The notes under the pieces are model-generated. The model ran no database searches. It was not told where the DNA came from and saw nothing but the letters and a program-made list of their open reading frames with translations. The translations under genes and the position numbers were made by a program. A stretch of 64,000 bases of DNA from Planctomycetota bacterium (GTDB lineage: Bacteria; Planctomycetota; UBA1135; GCA-002686595): the NCBI GenBank assembly GCA_023150475.1, contig JAKLKU010000009.1, positions 139,375-203,374 of the forward strand. Reading direction: 5' to 3'. Position 1 is the first letter of the stretch. Each line of letters begins with the position of its first letter. Shown piece by piece: positions 46,474 through 56,124 of the stretch.

Positions 46474-46857
46474 CTACTTCTTCGCTTCCGCCGTCGCGCC
46501 GTCCTCGAGGACCTGCGTGATCGCTTGGCGCGAGAAGCGGGCGCGCACGCCGTCGTCGATCTGCAGCGTGATCTCGTCGCCGTTGATCGCCGCGATCGTC
46601 GCGTACATGCCGCCCGAGGTCATCACGCGGTCGCCCTTCTTCATCGCGGTCAGCATCGCCTCGCGCTTCTTCCGCGCCTTGCGCTCGGGCACGATCATCA
46701 CGAAGTAGAAGATCGCGAGCAGCGCGACCGGCATGATCCAGCCGGCCCACCACGGAGCCTGGGCGGCCTGTCCCTCTCCCGTGGCTCCTTGCGTCGCCGG
46801 CCCGGCGGTCCCTGCGGCTTGGTCTTGGAGGAAGAGGAGGAAGGCGTGGATCGACAT
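46474..46857 (-). CDS. yajC: Preprotein translocase subunit YajC
   Basis: YajC is a small inner-membrane accessory of SecDF-SecYEG. The 127-residue protein has a Gly/Ala/Gln-rich N-terminus and one transmembrane helix (WIMPVALLAIFYFVMIVPERK). The conserved cytoplasmic part is KKREAMLTAMKKGDRVMTSGG, then MYATIAAINGDEITLQI. The N-terminal extension before the helix is longer than usual. It is followed by yraN and divergent from mnmA; secD/secF are not in the window. Confidence 0.95.
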   Translation of the reverse strand: MSIHAFLLFLQDQAAGTAGPATQGATGEGQAAQAPWWAGWIMPVALLAIFYFVMIVPERKARKKREAMLTAMKKGDRVMTSGGMYATIAAINGDEITLQIDDGVRARFSRQAITQVLEDGATAEAKK

Positions 46858-47047
46858 CGTCGTATGGCGGGGCGCGCGTGCCGGGCGGAATGGAACCCGG
46901 GCGCACGCTGCCCGAGCTCCCCGCGTTCCAAGGGGGCGAAGAGGCTACTAGAATCCGCGACCGCACGAAAGCGCCGATCCGCCGCGCGACCGCCCACGCG
47001 CCGCCGCGCGACCGCCACGCGCCACCGCGCCCTTTCTCGGGATCGTC

Positions 47048-48298
47048 ATGTCGTCCTCCGACAACTCCATCCTTGCTCCCGCCGGCTCGGCCGCGCTCGC
47101 CGAGCGTGGCGTGGTCGTCGCGATGAGCGGCGGCGTCGACAGTTCGGTCGCGGCCTGGCTGCTCAAGGAAGCCGGTTTCTCGCTCGTCGGGCTCTTCATG
47201 CGCAACGGAGTCCATGTCGGCGAGCACGAGTCCGCGAAGAAGTCGTGCTGCTCCGTATCCGACGCTCGTGATGCCCGGATGGTTGCGGCCTCGCTCGGGA
47301 TTCCGTTCCAGTCGGTCGACCTGAAGGACGAGTTCGGCGGGATCATCCGTTACTTCCTCGCCGAGTACGCGGCCGGGCGGACGCCGAACCCGTGCGCGGT
47401 CTGCAACCGCGACTTGAAGTTCGGCAAGCTCCTGAAGTTCGCGCGCGAACTCGGCGCGGCCGGCGTCGCGACCGGGCACTATGCGCGGCTCGATCGCCAC
47501 GAGGGCCGCGTGCGCGTGCGCCGCGGCGTCGACCGTTCGAAGGACCAGTCGTACCAGCTCTTCTCGGTCGCCGAAGCGGACCTCGCGTGCGCGCACTTGC
47601 CGATCGGCGGGCTCGAGAAGCGCGAGGTCCGCGCCCTCGCCGAACGTGTCGGTCTGCGCACTGCGCACAAGGCGGACAGTCAGGAGATCTGCTTCGTGCC
47701 GTCGAACGACTATCGGCAGTTGCTCGCGGAACGAGGCGTCGCGCTCCACCCGGGCAAACTCGTCGACACGTCGGGCCGAGTGCTCGGCGACCACGCGGGG
47801 ACCGAACACTTCACGATCGGCCAGCGTCGCGGCCACGGCATCGGCGGCGGCTCACCGCTCTACGTCGTCGCGCTCTTCGCCGACACGGGCACGGTCGTGC
47901 TCGGTTCGCGCGAGGAGTGCCACGCGGCGTCGATGCGCGTGCGCGAGCTCAACTGGATCGGTTTCGACCCGCCGGAGTCCGGCGAGTTCGCGTGCGAGGT
48001 CCAGGTGCGCTACCACCACGCGCCGGCGCGCTGTCGAGTCGCCGTCGCGGGCCGCGAGGCGCACGTCGAGTTCGACGAGCCCCAACTCGCGGTCGCCGCG
48101 GGCCAAGGAGCGGCGTTCTACGCCGACGAGCGCCTGCTCGGCGGCGGTTGGATCGCCGCGAGCAACTTGGTGCGCGCCCATGGCGACGCTCGAGTCGCGG
48201 CCGCGCCCGTCGCGCCCGTCGCGCCAGTCGCGAATGCCGGCGCTCACGGCGGCGCTCACGGCGAAGAGAACGCCGGCGCCGGGCCCGGACGAGAGTGA
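47048..48298 (+). CDS. mnmA: tRNA-specific 2-thiouridylase MnmA
   Basis: MnmA makes 2-thiouridine at wobble U34 of tRNA for Glu, Gln and Lys. The 416-residue protein has the PP-loop MSGGVDSS near residues 25-32 and the catalytic Cys in TPNPCAVCNRDLKFG. The second, disulfide-forming Cys is in DSQEICFVP, and the tRNA-binding TIGQRRGHGIGG follows. ATG at 47048 gives 20 residues before the core. The C-terminus has a low-complexity tail (APVAPVAPVANAGAHGGAHG) beyond the beta-barrel. It is divergent from yajC; two bases after its stop begins a VWA gene, suggesting an operon. Confidence 0.96.
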   Translation: MSSSDNSILAPAGSAALAERGVVVAMSGGVDSSVAAWLLKEAGFSLVGLFMRNGVHVGEHESAKKSCCSVSDARDARMVAASLGIPFQSVDLKDEFGGIIRYFLAEYAAGRTPNPCAVCNRDLKFGKLLKFARELGAAGVATGHYARLDRHEGRVRVRRGVDRSKDQSYQLFSVAEADLACAHLPIGGLEKREVRALAERVGLRTAHKADSQEICFVPSNDYRQLLAERGVALHPGKLVDTSGRVLGDHAGTEHFTIGQRRGHGIGGGSPLYVVALFADTGTVVLGSREECHAASMRVRELNWIGFDPPESGEFACEVQVRYHHAPARCRVAVAGREAHVEFDEPQLAVAAGQGAAFYADERLLGGGWIAASNLVRAHGDARVAAAPVAPVAPVANAGAHGGAHGEENAGAGPGRE

Positions 48299-48300
48299 CG

Positions 48301-51000
48301 ATGCTCGCGCGAGCGCTGCTCGGGCTCGGAGTGCTTGCTCTGGTCGCCGGTGCGTGGCTCGCGTCTCCGCGCTTCGCCGCCGACCGAGCGCGCCCGGAGC
48401 TCGCGCTCGCGTGGATCGACGTCTCCGCGAGCGTCCGGCGCACGCGTGACGGCGCCGACGCTCACGCGACGCGGATCGCGCTCGACCTCGCGCGTTCCGC
48501 CGCGTCGGCGGGCCGCGAGTTCGGTCTCGTCACTTCGGGCCGCGACGTGACCGTGCGTCGGTCGCCGGGACCGGCGGAGGACGCGGTGCGCGCGCTCGCG
48601 GCGGGCGAACTCGATTTCGCGCGCGCCGCACGTTCCGACGAAGGTGGCGACGACGCCTCGGCGCTCGCGTCGGCCGCCGGGACGGTGGCGCGGCTCTTCG
48701 ACGAGCGCGGCGGTGGCGAGCTCGTGATCGTCAGCGACGGTCGAGCGACCGACGGCGACTGCGCGAGCACGCTCGCTCGCCTCGCCGAGGCGGGGGTCGC
48801 GATCACGTTCGCGCCGCTCGCGCCGAGGACGCGCTTCGACGCGGCGCTCGTTCGGCTCGTCGCGAGCGACACGGTCGAGCCCGGCGCCGAACTCGTGGTG
48901 CGCGCCGAGCTCGAACTCACCGGGCCGCTTCCACGAGCGGCGGGCGGTGCGTCCGTCGCGCCGGCCCTCGCGGTGCGCGTCGATGACGCGCAAGGCTCGC
49001 GCACCGTGCGCCGGCGCGTGGACCTGGCGGATGCGGCGCCGAGCGAAGCGCCCGACACGAGTTCGTTCGCGCTCGCGGTCGCGTGTGGGCCTGCGACTCC
49101 GGGCACGATCCGGATCGCCGCGTGGCTCGAGCAGGCGGCGCCCGACGCCGTCCGCGAGAACGATTGGGCGGAGACCACCGTCGATTGCGGTTCTGCGTTG
49201 CGCGTGCTGGTCGTCGGCGATGCGCCGTGGCTCGAGGCTCGCGATGAAACTGGCGCGCCTCGAGCACCTGGCGCACCTGGTGCACCTGGTGCACCTGGCG
49301 CAGGCGGGTCACTCGCCGGCCTCGCATTCGAGCCTTGCGCGCCGGAACGCCTCGCGGAACGGCTCGGCGCCGCGGAGCTCGTGCTCGCCGCCGACGTCGA
49401 TCTGCGCAGCCTGCCCGCGGCGCTCGCCGACTTCGTGCGCTTCGGCGGCGGCCTCGTCGTCGTGCCGGGCGAGCGTTCGCTCGCGAGCTGGCAGGCGCGA
49501 GGCCCCGTGTCGTCGCTCCTGCCGCTCGAGCTCGATCGCGACGACCCTCGGCCGAGAGGTCTGCTCGTCCTGCTCGACGCGTCGGGCAGCATGTCCGGAG
49601 AGTCCGATCGAGCGGCGCGAGAAGCGGCGCTCGAGCTCTCGCGCGCCGCCGCGGAGGACGAAACCGTCGCGGTGCGGTTCTTCACCGACACGCTCGGGCC
49701 CGAGCACACGCTCGGCGCGCGTGAACCCGCGGCGCGGCGCGCGGAACTCGACGCGCTGCTCTCGGCCCGCACGCCGTCGGGTTCGACGGCGATCGTCGGC
49801 GCGCTCGAGACGCTCGCGGACGAACGCGCGCGGCTGCCGGCGAACACGAACGCGAGCACGACGGAACGCTGCCTCGCCTTCCTCGTCAGCGACGGTCGCG
49901 ACGAAGTCGGCGCCGACGAGCCGGCGGCGCGGCGCGCGCGCGCCGCGCTCGCCGCGACCGGAGTCGAGTTGGTCGTCTGTGCGCTCGGAGACGCGGAGTC
50001 GACGCCGCTCCTCGAAGCGTTGCTCTTGCCCGGGGAGCAGGCGCTCCACGTCGAACGCACCGACGAGCTCGCGCGCGTCTTCGCGCGCGAAGCGGCGGAT
50101 CGCCGCTACGTCGTCGAAGGTCGCTTCGCCGCCGTCGTGCGCGGCGCGAACGAGTTCACGTCGCTCGGCGCGAGCGAGTACGAAGCACGGATCGTCGCCG
50201 GGTTGCCGACGGAGCTCGCGGCGCTCTCGCGCAAGGCGCGTGCGCGGGTCGCGCCGCTCGCGAAAGCGATCGTGCTCGACGAGAGCGGTGCGCCGCTCGT
50301 CGCGCTCTCGCGCGTCGGACTCGGCGCGAGCCTCGCGCTCGGCGCGGCGCCCGACGCGTCGTGGTCCGAAGCGCCGGCGAGTTGGCGCGACTTCGTGCTC
50401 GCCGCGATCCGCGAACTCGCGCGGGCCGCGAGAGCGCACACGGCGACGATGCCGCGCGCACGTTTCGTCGCCGCGGCGTCGACGGCGATCGAGGGCTCCG
50501 ACGGAAGCGTCCGAGCGACGCAGCTCGAGCTCTCGAACGTGCCCGCTGGATGGCCCGCGGACCTCGTGACGCGCCTCGAACCGCTTCCTCGAGTGCACGG
50601 CGGGCCGAGCGACGCCGTGCGCACGCTCGTGCTCCATCCGAGCGACGGCCGCGACGGCTCCGATCCGCGCACGGTGCGTCGAGGCACCCTCGACGGGTCC
50701 GAGCCGCTCGCGCGCGGCGTGTACAAGTTGCGGGTGCTCGCCGGCGGCGACACCGTGTGGATGGGTGCGCTCGCGTTCGAGCCTCGCGGGGAGTTCGCGT
50801 CCGGTCCGATCGCTTGGCCGCCTGCGCTGCCGACGACGGGGCGAGCGGGCTCGACGGCCTTGGGCGTCGGAGCGGACGACGATCGGGCTCGGAACGGCGC
50901 CCGCGGGCTCGGACCCCATCGCTGGGCCTGGGTGGCGCTCGCCGCCGGCGGGCTGCTGGTCTTCGCGGGCGCGGCCCTGCGGCTCTCGGGCCGCGGCTAG
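48301..51000 (+). CDS. Membrane-anchored VWA domain protein (BatA/CoxE-like region, two VWA-type domains)
   Basis: This is an 899-residue protein starting two bases after the mnmA stop. The N-terminal hydrophobic segment (ALLGLGVLALVAGAWLASP) anchors it. A first VWA-like domain follows (AWIDVSASVRR). A collagen-like stretch (GAPGAPGAPGAPGAGG) lies around residues 320-335. A second VWA domain (about 420-600) has a canonical MIDAS, LLDASGSMSG, plus SGSTAIVGAL and LVSDGRDEVG. A C-terminal TM helix (HRWAWVALAAGGLLVFAGAAL) ends it. The architecture matches planctomycete VWA proteins with glutamine-amidotransferase-like middle regions. Its partner, perhaps a MoxR ATPase, is not in the window. Confidence 0.75.
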   Translation: MLARALLGLGVLALVAGAWLASPRFAADRARPELALAWIDVSASVRRTRDGADAHATRIALDLARSAASAGREFGLVTSGRDVTVRRSPGPAEDAVRALAAGELDFARAARSDEGGDDASALASAAGTVARLFDERGGGELVIVSDGRATDGDCASTLARLAEAGVAITFAPLAPRTRFDAALVRLVASDTVEPGAELVVRAELELTGPLPRAAGGASVAPALAVRVDDAQGSRTVRRRVDLADAAPSEAPDTSSFALAVACGPATPGTIRIAAWLEQAAPDAVRENDWAETTVDCGSALRVLVVGDAPWLEARDETGAPRAPGAPGAPGAPGAGGSLAGLAFEPCAPERLAERLGAAELVLAADVDLRSLPAALADFVRFGGGLVVVPGERSLASWQARGPVSSLLPLELDRDDPRPRGLLVLLDASGSMSGESDRAAREAALELSRAAAEDETVAVRFFTDTLGPEHTLGAREPAARRAELDALLSARTPSGSTAIVGALETLADERARLPANTNASTTERCLAFLVSDGRDEVGADEPAARRARAALAATGVELVVCALGDAESTPLLEALLLPGEQALHVERTDELARVFAREAADRRYVVEGRFAAVVRGANEFTSLGASEYEARIVAGLPTELAALSRKARARVAPLAKAIVLDESGAPLVALSRVGLGASLALGAAPDASWSEAPASWRDFVLAAIRELARAARAHTATMPRARFVAAASTAIEGSDGSVRATQLELSNVPAGWPADLVTRLEPLPRVHGGPSDAVRTLVLHPSDGRDGSDPRTVRRGTLDGSEPLARGVYKLRVLAGGDTVWMGALAFEPRGEFASGPIAWPPALPTTGRAGSTALGVGADDDRARNGARGLGPHRWAWVALAAGGLLVFAGAALRLSGRG

Positions 51001-51110
51001 CCCGATCTCGGGCCGGCGGCGGCGCCCGGCACGTCAAGGCGGAAGCTCTTTCCGCCGATAGGGGCCGGCACGCGCCGACCGAAGGCGCGCCAGAGAAAGA
51101 GGAGATCGCG

Positions 51111-51734
51111 ATGAAGCAACTGCTCAACCCCAAGTTCACGGCGTTCGCTTGTGGTGTGCTGCTTTCGGCCTGCGTCACGACCACCGATGCTCGTCCGGAG
51201 CGCGAAGTCAGTTCGAGCCCGTGGCTCGAGCCGTCGCCGGTGCTCGCACAGCAGATCGAAGACCAAGCGAAGCGTCTGCCGTGGACCCACGGCGTCGAGC
51301 GCGTCGAGCTGATCGCGTGGTTCGCGCGGGTCGGCGAACCGGCGTACCCGAAGTTGCTCGAACTCGCGGCCGATCCGTCGGTCGACATCGCCGGTTCGGC
51401 GCTCGCGGCGCTCGGCGCGACGGGCGACAAACGCCTCGTCCGTCCGTTGCACGACCTCACTTGGCAACAGCCGTTGTCGCCGGTGCTCGAGCTCGAGCGC
51501 GCGCGCACGTTGACGCGGCTCGGCGATTGGAGCGAGATCGAGGTCCTGATCCGCGGCCTGCGTTCCGAGGACACGATGACGCGCGTGCTCTGCATCCAAG
51601 CGCTCGGCGACGCGACCGGCGACAAGCTCGGTTACGACGCCCGCGCGAGCGAACTCGAGCGCGAAGCCGCCGCGAAGCAGTGGGACGCGTGGCTCGCCCG
51701 CCGCCGCGGCGAGGGCATCTTGGCCTCGCGCTGA
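51111..51734 (+). CDS. HEAT-repeat lipoprotein
   Basis: This is a 207-residue lipoprotein. The ATG at 51111 has the strong ribosome-binding site AGAGGAGAT. The signal ends with the lipobox LLSAC. Helical HEAT-like repeats (EPAYPKLLELAADPSVDIAG, ALAALGATGDKRLVRPLHDL) fill the rest. The length and lack of catalytic motifs suggest a scaffold. It follows the VWA gene by 110 bp and is followed by a convergent TPR gene. Confidence 0.8.
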   Translation: MKQLLNPKFTAFACGVLLSACVTTTDARPEREVSSSPWLEPSPVLAQQIEDQAKRLPWTHGVERVELIAWFARVGEPAYPKLLELAADPSVDIAGSALAALGATGDKRLVRPLHDLTWQQPLSPVLELERARTLTRLGDWSEIEVLIRGLRSEDTMTRVLCIQALGDATGDKLGYDARASELEREAAAKQWDAWLARRRGEGILASR

Positions 51735-51756
51735 TCCGCGCGGCCGTCCGCGAACA

Positions 51757-52167
51757 TCAGGCTCGTTGCCGGAGTCGCGCGAGTAGCCGGACGAAGCGCT
51801 CGTCGGTGCGCACGTTGCCGAGGTCTTCGTCGCGCTCGAGATGGTCGGCGTCCTCGTAGCCGAGGGCGACCGCGTGCTCCAACGTGTCCAGTGCCTTTTC
51901 GCACTCTCCGACGAGCGCCAGCGAACAGGCGAGGTTGTAGTGGACCACCGGGTTCTGCGGGTCGAGCTCGGCGAGGCGCCGATCGAGCGCGAGCCCTTCC
52001 GTCAGGCGTCCGAGCCGCGTGTAGGCCGTTGCGAGCTCCGCCAAGGCCGCGAGGTTGTCGGGGCGATGGCGCAACGCGGTCGCGTAGAACTCCGACTCGA
52101 ACGCCAGAGCCGCGTCGTCGAGCGCGACGCGCAGGGGTTCGGGCAGATGATTTCCGTCGTCGGACAC
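51757..52167 (-). CDS. TPR repeat protein
   Basis: This is a 136-residue cytoplasmic protein with two or three TPR units (NLAALAELATAYTRLGRLTE, PVVHYNLACSLALVGECEKA and LDTLEHAVALGY). The motif spacing is typical, with Gly at position 8-like and Ala at 20-like sites. There is no signal peptide. It probably mediates protein-protein contacts. It is convergent with the HEAT lipoprotein. Confidence 0.8.
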   Translation of the reverse strand: MSDDGNHLPEPLRVALDDAALAFESEFYATALRHRPDNLAALAELATAYTRLGRLTEGLALDRRLAELDPQNPVVHYNLACSLALVGECEKALDTLEHAVALGYEDADHLERDEDLGNVRTDERFVRLLARLRQRA

Positions 52168-52430
52168 GGCGTAGTGGGGAGTAGGAACGCGACTAGCTAG
52201 ACTCTAGACGCGTCCGTTCGCGCGACAAAGGGCCCGAGGTCCGTCGCCGCGTGGTCTTGGCTGCGGTTCGCCGCGGCGCGTTCGCTCTCCCCGGAGGTTC
52301 CGGCCCGGCGGAACGCTTCTGCCCGCCAGCACGTCTGAAGGGTTCGGGGCCGGCGCTTCAAGATCCGCGGCCGGCGGCGCCGACGGCCTTCCGAGATTCC
52401 CCACGGCCGCCGAACGACGTCCAAGAACCG

Positions 52431-53636
52431 ATGAGCGAGCCCAACGACGCAGTCCGCATCACTCTCCATTTCTGCGCGCTCTGCAACGAGTCGATCCCGC
52501 AAGCGGACGTCGACTCCGGCCGCGCGCAGCGACGCAAGGACCGTTGGGTCTGCGTGTCGTGCGAACGTGCGATGAGCGCGTCCGCGGCGCAAACGGCGAC
52601 CGCAGCCGCCGCCGGGTCGTCGGCGAGCGCGGCCGGCGCCGCAAGCTCCGACGCGCCGCACGCCGCAGCGACTTTCGGACCGGCGGCCGGACGAGAGTTC
52701 GTCGCGCCCGCGGGCGGCGGGGCGCACGCGAATCGCGGTTCGTCGAGCGGCGCGGCCGGTGTGCTGGTCGGCACGCTCGCGCTCTGCGTCGCGATCGGCG
52801 GGCTCGCTTGGTGGCGCTGGCAACGCGGCGAGGACCAACGCGCGGATGCGGCGCGGCTCGCGACGCTGGTGGAGGAGAGCCGCCGTCGCGACTCGGACGC
52901 CGAGCGCGCGCTCGGCCTCGAACGTGCCGCGCGCGAAGCGCTCGAACACGCGCTGCTCGCAGCGAAAGGCGAAGCGCGCGAAGCGGCCGATGCCGTGCGA
53001 AGCGCGGCTTCGGAAGGCACCGCGAAGCTCGCCTCGGACCTCGACGGCTTGCGCGGCACGTTGGCTTCGCTCGACGCGCGCCTCGCCGCCGCGGTTTCGA
53101 AGGCCGAGCTCGACGCGCTCGCCGGCGAAGCGCAGAGCGCGCGCGACGAACTCTCGTCGCTCGCGAAGAAACTCGTCGAGCTCGAAGAGCGACAGCTCGC
53201 CGCGCCCGCGGCGGTCGCCGTCGAGGCGCCCGCGGAACCCGAACAGCCGACGTGGTATCCAGCGGCGCAGAAGCTGAAGAGCCCGGATTTCTCGGCGCGT
53301 TGGACGGCGGTGCAGGAACTCGGCGACAGCGGCGATCCCGCGGTCGTCGCGTACCTCGTGCCGGTGTTGCTCGGCGACTCCGACGTGTTCGTGCGGCTCG
53401 CGGCGGCGCGCGTGCTCGGCGATCTCGGTTCGCTCGAGGCGGTCGAAGCGTTGATCACGGCGCTCGGCGACGAACACTCGACCGTGCGCGAGAACGCGTA
53501 CGTCTCGTTGCGCAAGCTGACCAAGAAGGACCTGCCATTCGACGCGCAGAGCGACGACGTCGCGGAGCGACAGCGGCGCATCAAGGCGTGGCAGGATTGG
53601 TGGAAGAAGGCGCGCGAGGGCGGCTCGACGCCCTGA
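52431..53636 (+). CDS. Membrane protein: zinc-ribbon-like N-terminus, coiled coil and HEAT repeats
   Basis: This is a 401-residue protein. Its N-terminus has a possible zinc ribbon (FCALCNE...WVCVSCERAM, two CxxC pairs about 30 apart). One transmembrane helix (VLVGTLALCVAIGGLAWW) lies near residue 110. A long Ala/Glu/Arg coiled coil (130-250, e.g. LASLDARLAAAVSKAELDAL) is followed by C-terminal HEAT repeats (AVVAYLVPVLLGDSDVFVRL, then ARVLGDLGSLEAVEALITAL). The domain order suggests a membrane-tethered scaffold. The ATG at 52431 is used; an earlier frame in the leader is unsupported. Confidence 0.78.
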   Translation: MSEPNDAVRITLHFCALCNESIPQADVDSGRAQRRKDRWVCVSCERAMSASAAQTATAAAAGSSASAAGAASSDAPHAAATFGPAAGREFVAPAGGGAHANRGSSSGAAGVLVGTLALCVAIGGLAWWRWQRGEDQRADAARLATLVEESRRRDSDAERALGLERAAREALEHALLAAKGEAREAADAVRSAASEGTAKLASDLDGLRGTLASLDARLAAAVSKAELDALAGEAQSARDELSSLAKKLVELEERQLAAPAAVAVEAPAEPEQPTWYPAAQKLKSPDFSARWTAVQELGDSGDPAVVAYLVPVLLGDSDVFVRLAAARVLGDLGSLEAVEALITALGDEHSTVRENAYVSLRKLTKKDLPFDAQSDDVAERQRRIKAWQDWWKKAREGGSTP

Positions 53637-53957
53637 GCGATCGAATGCGCTTCGCGAGCGGCGTGCAACGCACCGTCGCCTGACGTCGCGTGACGTCGCC
53701 TGACGTCGCGTGCCGGTGCGTGCCGCTCCGTGCTGCTGAGTGTGGCTCGGCGCCTCGGCGTGCCAGGGTGCGATGGGATCGTCCCTGACCAAGCCTCCCG
53801 CGCGCGGCCCGGCAGCGAGCGGGAGGCGCACGGACGGGACCGGTCCGCGCGGGCTCGCGCCGAGCGGCTGCCTTCCCGTGGCCGCGGACGATAGAGTGCG
53901 CCGGCTCGCGGCCGGACCGTGGGCACGTTCTCGGCGGTTCTTCCCTGCGGACCACCC
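53637..53957. other. Intergenic region with 10-bp tandem repeat
   Basis: No gene was recognised in these 321 bases. Near its start, from 53681 to about 53740, it carries a 10-bp repeat. The idh ribosome-binding region and promoter must lie in the right part. Confidence 0.6.
53681..53740. repeat. 10-bp tandem repeat
   Basis: Three near-perfect units of TGACGTCGCG (53681-53710) are followed by three degenerate ones (TGCCGGTGCG and similar). The repeat decays to the right. Confidence 0.85.
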
Positions 53958-55052
53958 ATGGCGCATCCCATCACTCTCGTCCTCGGCGACGGAACCGGAC
54001 CGGAGCTCGCGCGTGTCGCACGCGAAGTCCTCGACGCCACCGGCGTCGCGTTCGATTGGCGGGAGTGTGAGGCCGGCGTCGAAGCGCGTGAGCGCGAAGG
54101 CACGCCGCTGCCGCCGCGCGTGCTCGAATCGATCCGCGAGACGAAGACGTGCCTCAAGGCGCCGGTGACCACGCCCGGCGGCTCGGCGCACCGTTCGGTC
54201 AGCGCGACGCTGCGCGCCGAGTTCGAGCTCTACGCGTGCGTCAGGCGCTTCAAGAGTTATCCCGGCGCGCGCACGCCGTTTCGCAATGTCGACCTCGTCG
54301 TGTTCCGGGAGAACCTCGAGGATCTCTACGCCGGCATCGAGTTCGAACGCGGCGGCAAGGCGACGGCGGAACTCGCGGCGACGATCGAACGACTGTCGGG
54401 GAAGAAGCTGCGCGCCGACGCGGCCGTCGCGATCAAGTCGATCAGCACGTTCGGCTCCGACCGCATCGTGCAGGCCGCGTACGAATACGCCCGCGCCAAG
54501 GGCCGCGCGAAGCTGACCGTCGGGCACAAGTCCGACATGCAGCGGCACACCGACGGACTCTTCCTGCACACCGCGCGCAACGTCGCCGTGCGCTACCCCG
54601 ACGTTCGTTTCGCGGAGCGGCTCGTCGACACGCTCTGCATGCAGCTCGTGCAACGTCCCGAGGAGTTCGACGTGCTCGTGCTGCCGAACGTCTACGGCGA
54701 CTTGATCGGCGATCTGTGCGCGGGCTTGGTCGGCGGGCTCGGGCTCGCGCCCGGCATGCACGTCGGCGACTCGGGCATCGCGATCTTCGAGGCCACCCAC
54801 GGATCGGCGCCGAAGTACAAGGGCCTCGACCGCGTCAATCCATGCGCGTTGATCCTCTCGGGCGTGCTGATGCTCGAGCACTTGGGCGAGACTCGCGCGG
54901 CGGCACGGCTCGAGCGCGCGGTCGCGCGGGTGATCCGCGAAGGGCGCTTCGTCACCTACGACTTGAAGCCCGACCGCGACGACCCGACGGCGGTCGGCAC
55001 GCGCGAGATGGGCCGGGCGATCGTGCGCGCGCTCGCCGAAGAGCCGCGGTGA
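53958..55052 (+). CDS. NAD-type isocitrate dehydrogenase family protein
   Basis: This is a 364-residue isocitrate/isopropylmalate dehydrogenase family enzyme. The ATG begins MAHPITLVLGDGTGPELARV. Substrate-binding residues are seen in GGSAHRSVSATLRAEFELYA, DLVVFRENLEDLYAGIEFE, VAIKSISTF and VGHKSDMQRHTDGLF. The signature NVYGDLIGDLCAGLVGGLGLAP and HGSAPKYKG confirm the family. Size and sequence fit the NAD-dependent IDH branch rather than LeuB. It is followed by malate dehydrogenase 107 bp downstream, forming a small TCA group. Confidence 0.9.
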   Translation: MAHPITLVLGDGTGPELARVAREVLDATGVAFDWRECEAGVEAREREGTPLPPRVLESIRETKTCLKAPVTTPGGSAHRSVSATLRAEFELYACVRRFKSYPGARTPFRNVDLVVFRENLEDLYAGIEFERGGKATAELAATIERLSGKKLRADAAVAIKSISTFGSDRIVQAAYEYARAKGRAKLTVGHKSDMQRHTDGLFLHTARNVAVRYPDVRFAERLVDTLCMQLVQRPEEFDVLVLPNVYGDLIGDLCAGLVGGLGLAPGMHVGDSGIAIFEATHGSAPKYKGLDRVNPCALILSGVLMLEHLGETRAAARLERAVARVIREGRFVTYDLKPDRDDPTAVGTREMGRAIVRALAEEPR

Positions 55053-55159
55053 CGACTCCGGTGCGTCGCGCGGCGCGCGCGAGCTGCGTGCGCGGCTTGG
55101 CGCGGCGCGGCGGCGGCGGGTAGGCTCTGCGGCTCGTTTCGGCACGCTCGGAGGAACCC

Positions 55160-56110
55160 GTGGGCATCGTGAACCGCAAGATCACCATCGTCGGCGCCGG
55201 CTACGTCGGCATGACCTGCGCGCAGCTTTGCGCGCAAAAGGGCCTCGCGAGCGAAATCGTCGTCATCGACGTCAACGAAGGCCGCGCGAAGGGCATCGCG
55301 CTCGATTTGAACCAGATGGCGGCGATCGAGGGCTTCTCGTCGCGCCTCGTCGGCACCGCCGATCCGAAGGACACGCGCGGGAGCGACCTCTTCATCGTCA
55401 CGGCGGGCCTGCCGCGCAAGCCGGGGATGAGCCGCTCGGACCTGCTCGAGACGAACGGCAAGATCGTCGGCGAAGTCGCGAACTACATCCGCGACTTCTC
55501 GCCCGACGCGTTCGTGATCGTCGTCACGAACCCGCTCGACACGATGGTGCACTTGATGCGCGTGAAGACCGGCTTTCCGCCGAAGCGCGTGCTCGGCATG
55601 GCCGGAGTGCTCGACAGCGCGCGTTTCTCGTGGTTCATCGCCGAAGCGACCGGCGCGCACGTGCAGGACGTCGACGCGATGGTGCTCGGCGCGCACGGCG
55701 ACTCGATGGTCCCGATGCCGCAGTTCTGCACGGTCAACGGCGTGACGCTCGGCCACTTGGTCAAGAAGGACCAGATCTCCGCGATGGCCGATCGCACCCG
55801 CAACGGCGGCGCGGAGATCGTCAACTTGCTGAAGACCGGTTCCGCGTTCTTCGCGCCGGCGGCAGCGTCGGTCGCGATGGCGCGCGCGATCCTGAACGAC
55901 GAGAAGCGGCTCCTGCCGTGCGCGTGTTTCCTGAACGGCCAGTACGGCTTCGAAGGCCTCTACATGGGCGTGCCGGTGATCCTCGGCGCCGAAGGCGTCG
56001 AGAAGATCGTCGAAGTGCCGCTCGACACCGAGGCGCGCATCCAGATGCAGAAGACCGCGGGCGCGATCCAGAAGGACCTCGAGCTCCTGCGCAACCTCGC
56101 GCTGCTCTGA
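55160..56110 (+). CDS. mdh: Malate dehydrogenase (LDH-like type)
   Basis: This is a 316-residue enzyme. The start is GTG at 55160, preceded by GGAGGA. NAD-binding VGAGYVGMTCAQL is followed by the substrate Arg in LPRKPGMSRSDLL, the conserved VTNPLDTMVHLM, and the catalytic His in LGAHGDSMVPMP. The family is the lactate/malate dehydrogenase type 3 (LDH-like MDH); the Arg at the first substrate loop (RKPGMSR) favours malate. It lies between idh and the papain-like lipoprotein gene, with a 15-bp repeat just after the stop. Confidence 0.93.
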   Translation: MGIVNRKITIVGAGYVGMTCAQLCAQKGLASEIVVIDVNEGRAKGIALDLNQMAAIEGFSSRLVGTADPKDTRGSDLFIVTAGLPRKPGMSRSDLLETNGKIVGEVANYIRDFSPDAFVIVVTNPLDTMVHLMRVKTGFPPKRVLGMAGVLDSARFSWFIAEATGAHVQDVDAMVLGAHGDSMVPMPQFCTVNGVTLGHLVKKDQISAMADRTRNGGAEIVNLLKTGSAFFAPAAASVAMARAILNDEKRLLPCACFLNGQYGFEGLYMGVPVILGAEGVEKIVEVPLDTEARIQMQKTAGAIQKDLELLRNLALL

Positions 56111-56124
56111 GGCGACGGGCCGTG

